From positions 1 to 42,000 of IMG/VR virus record IMGVR_UViG_3300045110_000142: 42,000 nucleotides of DNA. The stretch is one strand, 5' to 3'. Positions 25,168 to 32,864 of the stretch are shown here, piece by piece; position 1 is the first letter of the stretch, and the number at the start of each line of letters is the position of its first letter. Origin of the DNA: a virus. The notes below the pieces were generated by a model, which saw only the letters and a list, made by a program, of their open reading frames with translations, did no database searches and was not told the origin of the DNA. Position numbers and translations under genes: made by a program.

Positions 25168-25959
25168 CTATGCTGCGGGCTGTTGCCTTGGTTTCATTTC
25201 TATGGCCATCCGCAATAGCGTCTTGCGCGCCGGGTTGCCGACAGGACGTGCTCCAGTCGTCGCACCGATGTAATCCTTGAGCTGCGTGTCGCTCATGGCG
25301 TCAAGCATGGCGTTGCCGGATGTCTCCGGTTCATCTGGACCATGAAGTTCACGCTCGTGATTGTTTTTCGCAGCGGCCGCGACCTCTGCGACACGGCGCG
25401 CCAATGCGGCATTGTCGTCGGCGAGAACCTGATTTTTTGCTCTCTCGGCCTCAAGTTCTGCCTGCAATTGCATAGACGGCGCGACGTTGGTGCGAGCGTT
25501 TTCCAAATATTCTATCGCCTTGTTTTTCAGATCACGGCCATACGGTCCTAAGTTTTTCAGCTCCTGGCCGTCGATCGCCGCCAAGGCCTCGATAGTGTAG
25601 ACGTTGAGAGCTTTCAGCTCCGCGCGCTTGCCGGCCATGATGAATGGGACGTATTCCAGCGGCGTGCCTTCTTTCGTCTGTTCCTGATGCGACTTGAATT
25701 GCAGATACTGCTTGTTGAAGCGTTCAGCGTAGGTGCGGCCCTTCTGCGCGCCGCTGTAGGGGTCAATCACCCAATCGCAAAACGCGGTAGCCGGCTGCGT
25801 CGTGTAGTCTCGCGAACCGGCGGCGCGGATATCCACCACCTCACGCTCGTCGAAGATCGGCCGGCCGGCCTGGGCGCTCTTTGCCGGATTGTAGTTGCTA
25901 GCATCGTTGCGGAACGTCGCTACCAACGACGCATCTGGATCACGCGGATCTACTGCCAT
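25168..25959 (-). CDS. Capsid-module protein with coiled coil
   Basis: 263 residues; GGAGAAGG lies before ATG 25959. The N-terminus is polar (RPIFDEREVVDIRAAGSRD). The middle holds two helix-hairpin-like stretches (ALNVYTIEALAAIDGQELKN and GPYGRDLKNKAIEYLENAR). A coiled coil (LQAELEAERAKNQVLADDN) comes next, and a SAP/HeH-like end (MSDTQLKDYIGATTGARPVG). No enzyme motif. Its place between major capsid and adaptor suggests a virion protein. The preceding 99-bp gap (25960-26058) holds two short inverted repeats but no convincing terminator. Confidence 0.65.
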   Translation of the reverse strand: MAVDPRDPDASLVATFRNDASNYNPAKSAQAGRPIFDEREVVDIRAAGSRDYTTQPATAFCDWVIDPYSGAQKGRTYAERFNKQYLQFKSHQEQTKEGTPLEYVPFIMAGKRAELKALNVYTIEALAAIDGQELKNLGPYGRDLKNKAIEYLENARTNVAPSMQLQAELEAERAKNQVLADDNAALARRVAEVAAAAKNNHERELHGPDEPETSGNAMLDAMSDTQLKDYIGATTGARPVGNPARKTLLRMAIEMKPRQQPAA

Positions 25960-26058
25960 TTAGTCCTTCTCCTCTTTTGGTTTTGTCGTGAGAGACGCCA
26001 GGCGCAGCGCCTCCCACGCAATCCAAGACACCGGGGCCAGACGAGGTGTCTCGAATAC

Positions 26059-27081
26059 TTAAGCTGCCGGGTTTGAATCAATGAATCGCCAGTTGAATAG
26101 AGGATTAACCTGGGTCACCTCCCCCATCCAGCCAATGAACTGAGCGATGGCGTCCTTATCGATTGGCATCTGGCCTTCACCGTCAAACAACTTGTCGAAG
26201 TTCCTATTCGGATGATAGCGAACGCGGAACGTGTCCGTGTTCAGACCGAATGTCGTGTTTGCCGGCATGTTGGAACCGATGCCGCCGTCGAGCACGATCT
26301 CAGCACGCTTGCCGCCGCCGATATATTCCAACGCAGAGAAACCAAGTTTACCGAGCGAGGTTTCGTTCTGCTGACGTTGAATCGCGATCGTCGCCGCATC
26401 ATAGGCCGCGTAATGCTCCGGGCTCATGATCAGCAAGTCGGCATAGTCACGGCCGCGCGAACGGTTAGTCATGATCGCATTGAGAAACGGACGAATAGTC
26501 GTGGCATTGACCTGTGTACCGATGGCGGTCGCAAACGTCTGCGCGTCGAAGGTAGACGTGCGCCAGATCACTGCCGAGCCGCGGTCGATACCACCATATA
26601 CGCCGCTGTTGGTGACGATGGGGACCGCGGTTGCCAGTCCGGTGATTTGCTTTCCGCCGTTAGCCGTTCCATCAGAGTAGATGCCGGCGTCCATGGTGTC
26701 CTCAAGCGATCTCTCGGCCGCACTAATGTACTGGTCGAAGACATCAAGTAGCTGCGCCTCGCCTTCATTGTTCAAGATCTCCTGCATGCTGAGAATGACC
26801 GGAACAACGCACATTTTGGGCTCGAAATAGGCGTCATTGAATAGGTCAATTGCCGGATTCAATAGAGTATCGAATCCAGAATACCACTGCGCGTTCTGCT
26901 TGCCGATTTGCAGTGTCTGGCGAATCCGCGGTCCGGAATAGGTCTGCCAGCCGCCTTTGCGCTTCGTGACAGCAAGTAGCGCGTTATTGTTGCTAACGAG
27001 ATCCTGATAGTCGGAGGAGCGATCCTCTAAACTCATCGAGAGGATCTGCTGATATTGGGCATTAGCGGTGACATTAGGCAT
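26059..27081 (-). CDS. Major capsid protein
   Basis: 340 residues from ATG 27081 (GGAG 9 bases upstream; the longer in-frame start at 27096 lacks a site). Features of an HK97-fold coat protein: an N-terminal arm, E-loop-like KGGWQTYSGPRIRQTLQIGKQ, a spine region FNDAYFEPKMCVVPVILSMQE, and a C-terminal domain with RSRGRDYADLLIMSPEHY and FRVRYHPNRNFDKLFDGE. It follows the scaffold gene in the usual podovirus order, and no other gene here fits the coat protein. A cleaved prohead protease domain is absent. Confidence 0.85.
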   Translation of the reverse strand: MPNVTANAQYQQILSMSLEDRSSDYQDLVSNNNALLAVTKRKGGWQTYSGPRIRQTLQIGKQNAQWYSGFDTLLNPAIDLFNDAYFEPKMCVVPVILSMQEILNNEGEAQLLDVFDQYISAAERSLEDTMDAGIYSDGTANGGKQITGLATAVPIVTNSGVYGGIDRGSAVIWRTSTFDAQTFATAIGTQVNATTIRPFLNAIMTNRSRGRDYADLLIMSPEHYAAYDAATIAIQRQQNETSLGKLGFSALEYIGGGKRAEIVLDGGIGSNMPANTTFGLNTDTFRVRYHPNRNFDKLFDGEGQMPIDKDAIAQFIGWMGEVTQVNPLFNWRFIDSNPAA

Positions 27082-27142
27082 GACGGCGTGCTCCATGTGC
27101 CGCGCCCTGCGGCACGGAGCCTCGCAGTGACGTGGCTAATTG

Positions 27143-28510
27143 TTACAAGGAACCACTCACCTGCCTGATATTGCGGGCGATGATTCCGCGAAGATTGTCC
27201 GGTCGCTGGCCGCTCCACCGTCCATTGCTCATCGAGCCGGAATCGGGCGCGCCATGGATCGAACGATCAGATCTGCTTGCTGATCGATTCCGGGTCTGAG
27301 CCGGTGCGTTGCGGGTCTGAGCCGCTTGCGTGACGGGCTGACTTCCTGCGGGGCGCAGGAGTTCGGCTCGCCGGTAAGCCTCTTTCAAGTTAAAGCCAAG
27401 CTTCAACTCGCGTTCTATCAGATCCCCAAGTTCGTCGAGGCGTGGGTGGGATTCGGCGAACCGATCGACCCCCCTGCGCGTGCGGGCGAACTCCTGACGA
27501 TATTGCATATACTGCAATTGCTGCGCAAGAGCGGCATTGTGTTGCTGGAGTTGCTGTATTTGCTGCGCGAGAGCGCTTTGCTCGTTGCGCATCTGCAATG
27601 TCTGATGCCCCTCCGGCGTTGTGTTAAGCACATGATAGGCGATATCGCGAAGGCCGATGCGTTGCCCTTGCGGCGTGCGCAAATTCAGATTGTGAACGAT
27701 AACATCGAGCCCGCCGATGGGATCGGTGCGCAGCTTGTTTTCCATAGTGGTGTAGTTATCGAGCGCACGCTGTAGGGTAGTGCCGTGCTGCTGCGCCATC
27801 TGATGATAGTGACGCACCGTGTTGTGCAGCTCCAGTTCGGCTCGCGTCTGCGTAAAGGCGCGCTGGAAATCATGACCCATGCGGTAGACCGAGGCACGCA
27901 CGCTTTCCGGTGCCGCGCCCCACTCGGCGCGGGCGCGCTGATCCCAGCGCTTCGGCGCGTTCCGGTAGGGCGCGTTCTCAGGCAGCCGGATCTTTTGTGT
28001 AGGTGGTGCAGCCTGGGTGCCGGATTGGGTGGGCCTCCACCCAGGCTGCGACCCCCGCCGCGCCTCCGTCGCAGAGGTCGCATTGGGGGTATTGGTGCGG
28101 GAGGCAAAATGTCCGTGCTCGCCGCGCTCACGCGCCGTGCCGCCACTAGTGCCACCACTGCCGCTGGCTTGGTCATCAGTGGGGCGCTTGCGCAGGTTGA
28201 TCGGTTCGCGCCGCATCGGCTCTGGCGGCTGATTGTGGCCCATGCCGGCTTTTGCCGGCCCTGGTTCAATCTTCCTGTCATTGGCGGCGAAAGCCTTGCG
28301 GATGCTCTCGCGCGCCGCCTCGCGGCGGGATACCGGGTGGTACTCGCTGCCTTTGAGGTCACCAACCGACTTGGGCGGTGCCTGCGAGCCGATCGGCGAC
28401 GGCACATTGACCGGGTTCGGATTGACCGGAACTTCAGTTCGTGACGGTGCAGCCGGAGCTGGAGCGGACGGCGCCGATGCTGGCGCAGATGGCGTGCCGG
28501 TGTCTGACAT
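27143..28510 (-). CDS. Scaffolding protein
   Basis: 455 residues. The N-terminal 190 residues are disordered and Pro/Ala/Thr-rich, with AGMGHNQPPEP, a phrase frequent in alphaproteobacterial phage scaffolds. The central and C-terminal parts are helical coiled coil (LQMRNEQSALAQQIQQLQQ, AALAQQLQYMQYRQEFART). The end is basic (RNRSASRSDRSIHG, IIARNIRQ), as scaffolds use to contact the coat. It lies immediately upstream of the major capsid gene. Confidence 0.8.
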   Translation of the reverse strand: MSDTGTPSAPASAPSAPAPAAPSRTEVPVNPNPVNVPSPIGSQAPPKSVGDLKGSEYHPVSRREAARESIRKAFAANDRKIEPGPAKAGMGHNQPPEPMRREPINLRKRPTDDQASGSGGTSGGTARERGEHGHFASRTNTPNATSATEARRGSQPGWRPTQSGTQAAPPTQKIRLPENAPYRNAPKRWDQRARAEWGAAPESVRASVYRMGHDFQRAFTQTRAELELHNTVRHYHQMAQQHGTTLQRALDNYTTMENKLRTDPIGGLDVIVHNLNLRTPQGQRIGLRDIAYHVLNTTPEGHQTLQMRNEQSALAQQIQQLQQHNAALAQQLQYMQYRQEFARTRRGVDRFAESHPRLDELGDLIERELKLGFNLKEAYRRAELLRPAGSQPVTQAAQTRNAPAQTRNRSASRSDRSIHGAPDSGSMSNGRWSGQRPDNLRGIIARNIRQVSGSL

Positions 28511-28648
28511 GGTGGTGCATACCTTGCGTTGTCTCTTGCGCGGCCACTAAGCCGCCGGCATGATGCCGCCGCTGTTGAGGTCTTGCGTACAGCACCCCCC
28601 GCTGCAGCCGTTAACGCACACCGGCTGCGGCGGGACCGCCTTTTGTTC

Positions 28649-28831
28649 TTATCCTTTCGCCCTGTTGAAGGCACGCTTGATTGCACCCTTGCGTGCCTTC
28701 TCCTGGTCGGCGCGATAAAACTCCCGCCCTACCGACTGCGGGATGCCGACCTTGGCCGCAAACGCCTTATCGTGCGCAACCGCTGCCATCAGGCGCTTTT
28801 GTTTCGGACTGGTACTTGGCATGATGATCAC
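28649..28831 (-). CDS. Small basic conserved phage protein
   Basis: 60 residues from ATG 28831 (overlaps the previous stop as ATGA) or 57 from ATG 28822, which gives MPSTSPKQKRLMAAVAHDK, a start typical of a widespread small phage protein family. GIPQSVGREFYRAD follows. Basic and helical; function unknown. The 138-bp stretch to the scaffold gene holds no ATG-started gene. Confidence 0.65.
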   Translation of the reverse strand: MIIMPSTSPKQKRLMAAVAHDKAFAAKVGIPQSVGREFYRADQEKARKGAIKRAFNRAKG

Positions 28832-29181
28832 CCGACCGGACGAGGCCGCCGGCCTTGTTTATATTCCGCAATAGCTTTCTCAAGGGTTCGCCGCCGCTGG
28901 ACCTTAGTTTCTCGCTTAAGCGTCTCACGGGTTTTAGGCTTTTGCTTTTCATTGCCGACCTCGATCAATCCGAGCGCACGGCCAATGGCGCGAAATTTTG
29001 CCTTCGATGTGTAGAACTTCCCGTCCACTTGTTCCGTCTCCGGCATCTCATCCGAAATCACGTATGGACACGGCAGCTCAGACCTTGCCGGCGGGGGCTG
29101 CGGCCGCAACAACCGAAACCTCCCCGGTTCCACCTCCACCAACTCCACACGCGAGATATTCTCTGATGGCGTATTTGGCAT
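28828..29181 (-). CDS. Small conserved capsid-module protein
   Basis: 117 residues. It contains VDGKFYTSKAKFRAIGRALGLIEVGNEK, here cited as the FYTSKAKFRAIGRA core seen in many phage proteins beside scaffold genes, and a basic C-terminus. Its first 104 bases overlap the HD-like gene in another frame. Function unknown; possibly a DNA- or scaffold-binding assembly factor. Confidence 0.7.
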   Translation of the reverse strand: MPNTPSENISRVELVEVEPGRFRLLRPQPPPARSELPCPYVISDEMPETEQVDGKFYTSKAKFRAIGRALGLIEVGNEKQKPKTRETLKRETKVQRRRTLEKAIAEYKQGRRPRPVG

Positions 29182-29626
29182 CGTCGCTGATGTCCGTGTC
29201 CAGAAGCTTTCGCAGCCATTTGCTTTTCGAGCCTTGCTCGATCAAGTTAGCCGCCTCGATCTCACGCAGTTCGCGCAGCATTTTATCAGAAGCATAAAAC
29301 AAAGAGTTTTTTCCTTCCACGATCTCCTCCGGCCGATCGAGCACGCAGAACAGATAGACCAACCGCTCCGCATCGACTCCAATCAGATTCTTGATAATGT
29401 CTCTGTCGTAGATCGACATTGCCGCACGCACGAACCTCGCCGTGCCATAAATGCTGTGAAACAATCCGGCATCGCAGACACGATCGTCAGCACCCCACTT
29501 GCGCAGCAGGTCGTGCGTGCCGACGAGATGATCATAGAGCGTGCGCTTGCTGTGGCGTATTTCCTTCGTCCGCGCCTGCCCGATCAGGAAGTTCTTGTAA
29601 TGCTCCGGGATCATCTGATTTCTCAT
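29078..29626 (-). CDS. HD-like protein (DUF6817 type)
   Basis: 182 residues from ATG 29626 (an internal ATG at 29614 is possible). H25 (RHSKRTL), H33 (YDHLVGTHDLL), H38-D39 and H57 (GLFHSIYGT) form a metal-binding pattern typical of DUF6817, a family related to HD-domain enzymes. It directly follows and overlaps by 95 bases a 2OG-Fe(II) oxygenase gene, so the two are coupled. In bacteria some 2OG oxygenases work with HD-type diiron oxygenases (PhnY/PhnZ). Whether this pair acts on a small molecule, nucleotide or protein is unknown. The Gly/Ala/Val-rich tail after about residue 160 overlaps the next gene. Confidence 0.75.
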   Translation of the reverse strand: MRNQMIPEHYKNFLIGQARTKEIRHSKRTLYDHLVGTHDLLRKWGADDRVCDAGLFHSIYGTARFVRAAMSIYDRDIIKNLIGVDAERLVYLFCVLDRPEEIVEGKNSLFYASDKMLRELREIEAANLIEQGSKSKWLRKLLDTDISDDAKYAIREYLACGVGGGGTGEVSVVAAAAPAGKV

Positions 29627-30185
29627 CCACGTTCGTCTTAAACGACAGCGTAACACGCAGCACTGGGCAAGTGCGTGACACGCCGCGCGCCAGATGCGGC
29701 ATGTTCCCTGGAAATACCACAAGCCGGTTCGGCTTGGGATAGATCGAGACGATGATGTCGTCGCGCTCCTCATTAAATAGCACCGTCTCGCCAGCCCAAT
29801 TCGGCTCCCATCTTGCATGCGGGTAATAAACCGCCGTCCAGTCGTTCTTGTCGGTATGCAGCGTGCCGTCACTGCCATAGGCCTGAGCGTTGGCGTAGCA
29901 ACGATAAAGCGTATGGCCTTGCATCACTGTGGCGGCTAGATGCCGCCACAGCGCGTGGATCGTCGCCGAGTTTGACCGCAATTCCTCGTCGCACGGATAG
30001 GGCTCAGGCCGCTCACCACCCTTTTTCTTGCGGATGTAGCCGGCGAAATGCTTATGCCAGAAGGCGTAAGCATCACTCTTGCTATTGGACTTCCAACCAA
30101 AACGCCAACCGCGGCCGCGCAGATGCTTGTCGATCGAGGCGCGCCAGTTGTCGTCGAGGAAGTCATCTAGAATCACGCTGGCCAT
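29532..30185 (-). CDS. 2OG-Fe(II) oxygenase
   Basis: 217 residues. The facial triad is H110-x-D112 (TLHTDKN) and H164 (GNMPHLARG), with the 2-oxoglutarate-binding arginine at R177 (LRVTLSF). The beta-helix core (YYPHARWEPNWAGETVLFN, RLVVFPGN) fits PF13640-type enzymes. The fold ends near residue 183, and the last 30 residues lie in the overlap with the HD-like gene. Virion-module placement between Ig-like/SPRY genes and the scaffold gene suggests hydroxylation of a phage or host product; the substrate is unknown. Confidence 0.85.
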   Translation of the reverse strand: MASVILDDFLDDNWRASIDKHLRGRGWRFGWKSNSKSDAYAFWHKHFAGYIRKKKGGERPEPYPCDEELRSNSATIHALWRHLAATVMQGHTLYRCYANAQAYGSDGTLHTDKNDWTAVYYPHARWEPNWAGETVLFNEERDDIIVSIYPKPNRLVVFPGNMPHLARGVSRTCPVLRVTLSFKTNVDEKSDDPGALQELPDRAGADEGNTPQQAHAL

Positions 30186-30952
30186 CCTGGAGTAAATCCT
30201 GACGGCACGGCACCCAGAAAAGCAGAAGCACCCAAATTAAAGGTCACTGCGTTATTGGCCAGACCGCTCCCACCACCAAACGTCGCGAACGGCACCATCG
30301 CCCCCGCCGGAACGGCAAGACCGCCGACGTTCGTCACAGGACTATAGGTCGCATTGTTGTTCCAGTTGCCAGCCGGTGCCTGCCGAAACCAGATACGCCG
30401 ATTATCGAGATCGGCCGCAACACATATTGTCTGCCCTTGCGACCACGCGCCGCCAAGAGACGCAAGTATCACACTCCCGTTGGAATAGACGTTATCTCCC
30501 CTGTAAGCGACATCTCCAGTCGTCCCCCCGCTTCCCATGTTCGTATAGGTTGAAGCCGTCGTGCCTATGCCGATACCGAAATTTGCCCCACCAACGACAG
30601 TTGTCCATCGCACCTCAAAATAATACTTGCCGGTTGATTTTCCCGACGATGCGGCAACATGCGCGCCCTGATCCGGCGAGGTCGTTCCAGTGTTGGTGGC
30701 AACCAGATTGCCGCCAGACAGCGTGACGGCGGTAACGGTCGCCGGGTCCAATGTCGCATAGACGACAGGAGCCACCACGCCGATGGTGTCGTACACCACC
30801 GGCATTCCAGGCTTACCGCCGGTCACCTTAGTGACGGCAACGCCACGACCGTTCGTGGCTTCGGTCACCGGCAGGCCGGACGTTGGCGCAACGGATGTGA
30901 CGTCTACCACGGCCAAGCCGCCGGCCGCGACGGTAACGACAGGCAGACCCAT
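30173..30952 (-). CDS. SPRY-like virion decoration protein
   Basis: 259 residues from ATG 30952 (AAGGAG 5 bases upstream; GTG 30958 is too close to that site). The N-terminal 80 residues are Val/Thr/Gly-rich repeats (GLPVVTVAAGGLAVVDV, GLPVTEATN). From about 90 a SPRY/B30.2-like domain is visible (GKYYFEVRWTTVVGGANFGIGI, GDVAYRGDN, QTICVAADLDNRRIWFR). Such domains bind proteins or sugars; on phages they are probably surface decorations. Its end overlaps the oxygenase gene by 13 bases. Confidence 0.72.
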   Translation of the reverse strand: MGLPVVTVAAGGLAVVDVTSVAPTSGLPVTEATNGRGVAVTKVTGGKPGMPVVYDTIGVVAPVVYATLDPATVTAVTLSGGNLVATNTGTTSPDQGAHVAASSGKSTGKYYFEVRWTTVVGGANFGIGIGTTASTYTNMGSGGTTGDVAYRGDNVYSNGSVILASLGGAWSQGQTICVAADLDNRRIWFRQAPAGNWNNNATYSPVTNVGGLAVPAGAMVPFATFGGGSGLANNAVTFNLGASAFLGAVPSGFTPGWPA

Positions 30953-30954
30953 AT

Positions 30955-31410
30955 TCACTCCTTCTTGCGCTTGACCTTGCGAGCCTTAACCTTGCGAGTT
31001 TTGACTTTTCGCTTTTCGATTTCTTTTGCAATCGCCGCGCGCTTGAATTTTGCCACAAGCGTCTTGAGTTGATTCACTTCACGCCGCGTGATTTGCTCAC
31101 GCTCCGCAAGCGTCTTGAGCTGACTCACTTCACGTCGCGTGACTTGCTCGCGCTCCGTGATGTCCTTCAAATGCCGCTTGAACTCAAAAGAATCGCTCAG
31201 GGCCCTGGCAGTGTCATGAGCGATTTTTTCTACCTGCGAGGAAATGCTTTCTAGGGCACTCCCCGCTTCGAGCAGAGCATCTGCAGCCTGATCGAGTATT
31301 GGTCTGACCGATGACAGGCTCAGGCTGCGTTGCGGCATACGCCTGCGGCGTTCCTCACCCTCATCCCATTCGTCTACATTTACATTTCCATTGCTGCCGA
31401 TGGTCATCAT
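30955..31410 (-). CDS. Coiled-coil protein with duplicated segment and Lys/Arg tail
   Basis: 151 residues. The N-terminus is acidic (NVDEWDEGEERRRR). A helical stretch contains two near-identical 16-residue units (EREQVTRREVSQLKTL and EREQITRREVNQLKTL), and the last 25 residues are almost all Lys/Arg/Val (RKVKARKVKRKKE). It is probably a virion component that binds DNA or the acidic inner capsid. The stop precedes the next ATG by 2 bases. Confidence 0.65.
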   Translation of the reverse strand: MMTIGSNGNVNVDEWDEGEERRRRMPQRSLSLSSVRPILDQAADALLEAGSALESISSQVEKIAHDTARALSDSFEFKRHLKDITEREQVTRREVSQLKTLAEREQITRREVNQLKTLVAKFKRAAIAKEIEKRKVKTRKVKARKVKRKKE

Positions 31411-31430
31411 CTAGTCCCCTCTTTTCCTTC

Positions 31431-32057
31431 CTACCTCCTGCTGCGTGTAGCCGGCGCGTTGAACGTAAAATTTACAATGTTTGATTCAACGCTACCGTTG
31501 CGCACCGAACACTGCACCACAGCCTCGGTCTGCCACAATGAAGGCTTGACGCCGGTCGTGAGCGTGGCGTCTTCCTCCAATGTCGTCGGCTCGTCGTGGC
31601 CGGCGAAGTGAATCACGCTCGCATCAGTGAAGCCAAGGCCGCCGACCGTGAGCGTGAAATCATCGTCTGTGATCAGGCAATTCTCTGGATCAATAAGCGT
31701 GATCACTGGAGGCGTCTCGGATGCCGTGCCGCCGCCGTTACCCTCGTCGAGAAGCGGTGGCGCGTGCGATCCAGGCTCATTGATCGAATCCAGATGCCCG
31801 ACCGGCATTGGTTCGATCTCACGAGGTTTCTTCGCCAGGAACGTTTCATGCTCCTGCGGGCCGCGCTCCAGCGCCGCCTTCACTTGATTGTCGGCATCAC
31901 GCTGACGCTCTTCCTCTCGCTCGCGCTCATGCGCTGCCTCCACTTTGTAATCGTAGTCGCGCTGTGCTTGGCGTTGCTCACGCTTGCGATCGAGCGCCTC
32001 TTCCTCTGCGGCCTCACGCCTGCCTGCCTCACGCACGCTCTCATGTTTCGTTGTCAT
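31431..32057 (-). CDS. Charged-helix plus IPT/TIG Ig-like protein
   Basis: 208 residues from ATG 32057, which overlaps the upstream stop (ATGA). The first 90 residues form a long, highly charged single helix (REAAEEEALDRKREQRQAQ). The last 85 have the beta pattern of an IPT/TIG Ig-like domain (PPVITLIDPENCLITDDDFTLTVGG and so on; key residues P-x-I and G-x-G-F). It is probably a capsid-bound, outward-facing protein, and is coupled to a second Ig-like gene. Confidence 0.72.
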   Translation of the reverse strand: MTTKHESVREAGRREAAEEEALDRKREQRQAQRDYDYKVEAAHEREREEERQRDADNQVKAALERGPQEHETFLAKKPREIEPMPVGHLDSINEPGSHAPPLLDEGNGGGTASETPPVITLIDPENCLITDDDFTLTVGGLGFTDASVIHFAGHDEPTTLEEDATLTTGVKPSLWQTEAVVQCSVRNGSVESNIVNFTFNAPATRSRR

Positions 32058-32854
32058 GTGAATGTCCAGCTCTGTGATGCGGTGACGACTGCGCCGCCGG
32101 TAATGACTACCACCGGCAAGCTGCCCGCCGTGGCCTTCTTCGGTGCCGAGCACGAGATCGTCGTGCTTGAGGTGAACGTCGTCGGGTAGTTGATACCGTT
32201 GACGTTCATCACGCTCTGCCTGGTAAAGCCGGTTCCCGTCGCTGTGCACGTGGCATTGCCGGCGCCTGACGCGCCGCCCGCGGACACTGACGTCAGCGTC
32301 GGATTGACCGCGGGCGATAGTGAACTCGCGTGTGTGGAGTTTGGTGAGTTTGCCACACCGGTGAAGTTCCCCAAACACGACACCGTCACCAGCTGCCCTG
32401 CCGGCGAGGGATTTGGAACACTTGCCGTCACCACCACTTCGGTGCCGGCGCCCTCGGCCGCGACCGAGCTGCTCGCCGGGACGGCGCCGCCCATATTGGG
32501 CGAAGGCGGCGTGAGGCCACCGATGCCAGGATAGGTGTTCTCGGTGCCACCGGACGTAGCGCCCGTGCCGCTGGCTAGCGCCGCCACGTTAGCCGCAAAC
32601 GCCGTCATGCTGCCGGCGGTGCCGTCATCGAAATAAGGCGGCGGGTTCGGATTGACGCCATAAGGTGCCTGCGGCCGGCCGTCGCCGATCAAGGTGCTGC
32701 CGTTGGTGCCCGACGCTAATGCCGTAAGGTTGAACGGGTTGGCGTAATGCGTCTTAGTGAAGTTCGGCGGATTCGGCGGCGATGCGCCCGTCGAAGCAAA
32801 ATTAGTCGGCGGACTGGGGTTGGGTGGCGTGACGGTCAGCGCGCTCTGGGCCAT
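32054..32854 (-). CDS. IPT/TIG Ig-like virion protein
   Basis: 266 residues from ATG 32854. The N-terminal 120 residues are Pro/Asn/Gly-rich and partly repetitive (NPSPPTNF, SPPNPPNF, TALASGTNG, AALASGTGA). Two Ig-like units follow, the second resembling IPT/TIG (PTLTSVSAGGASGAGNATC, then GTGFTRQSVMNVNG). Such domains decorate capsids and may bind polysaccharide on host or particle surfaces. It directly precedes the other Ig-like gene. Confidence 0.72.
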   Translation of the reverse strand: MAQSALTVTPPNPSPPTNFASTGASPPNPPNFTKTHYANPFNLTALASGTNGSTLIGDGRPQAPYGVNPNPPPYFDDGTAGSMTAFAANVAALASGTGATSGGTENTYPGIGGLTPPSPNMGGAVPASSSVAAEGAGTEVVVTASVPNPSPAGQLVTVSCLGNFTGVANSPNSTHASSLSPAVNPTLTSVSAGGASGAGNATCTATGTGFTRQSVMNVNGINYPTTFTSSTTISCSAPKKATAGSLPVVVITGGAVVTASQSWTFT

Positions 32855-32864
32855 GTTGCGTCTC

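Noticed and set aside
25960-26058. Terminator between capsid and the next gene
   Set aside because: Inverted repeats GGCGC/GCGCC and GACACC/GGTGTC are present but neither is followed by a T run on the minus strand.
27785-28444. Long plus-strand frame opposite the scaffold gene
   Set aside because: Antisense shadow; composition unlike a protein and no promoter or ribosome site.
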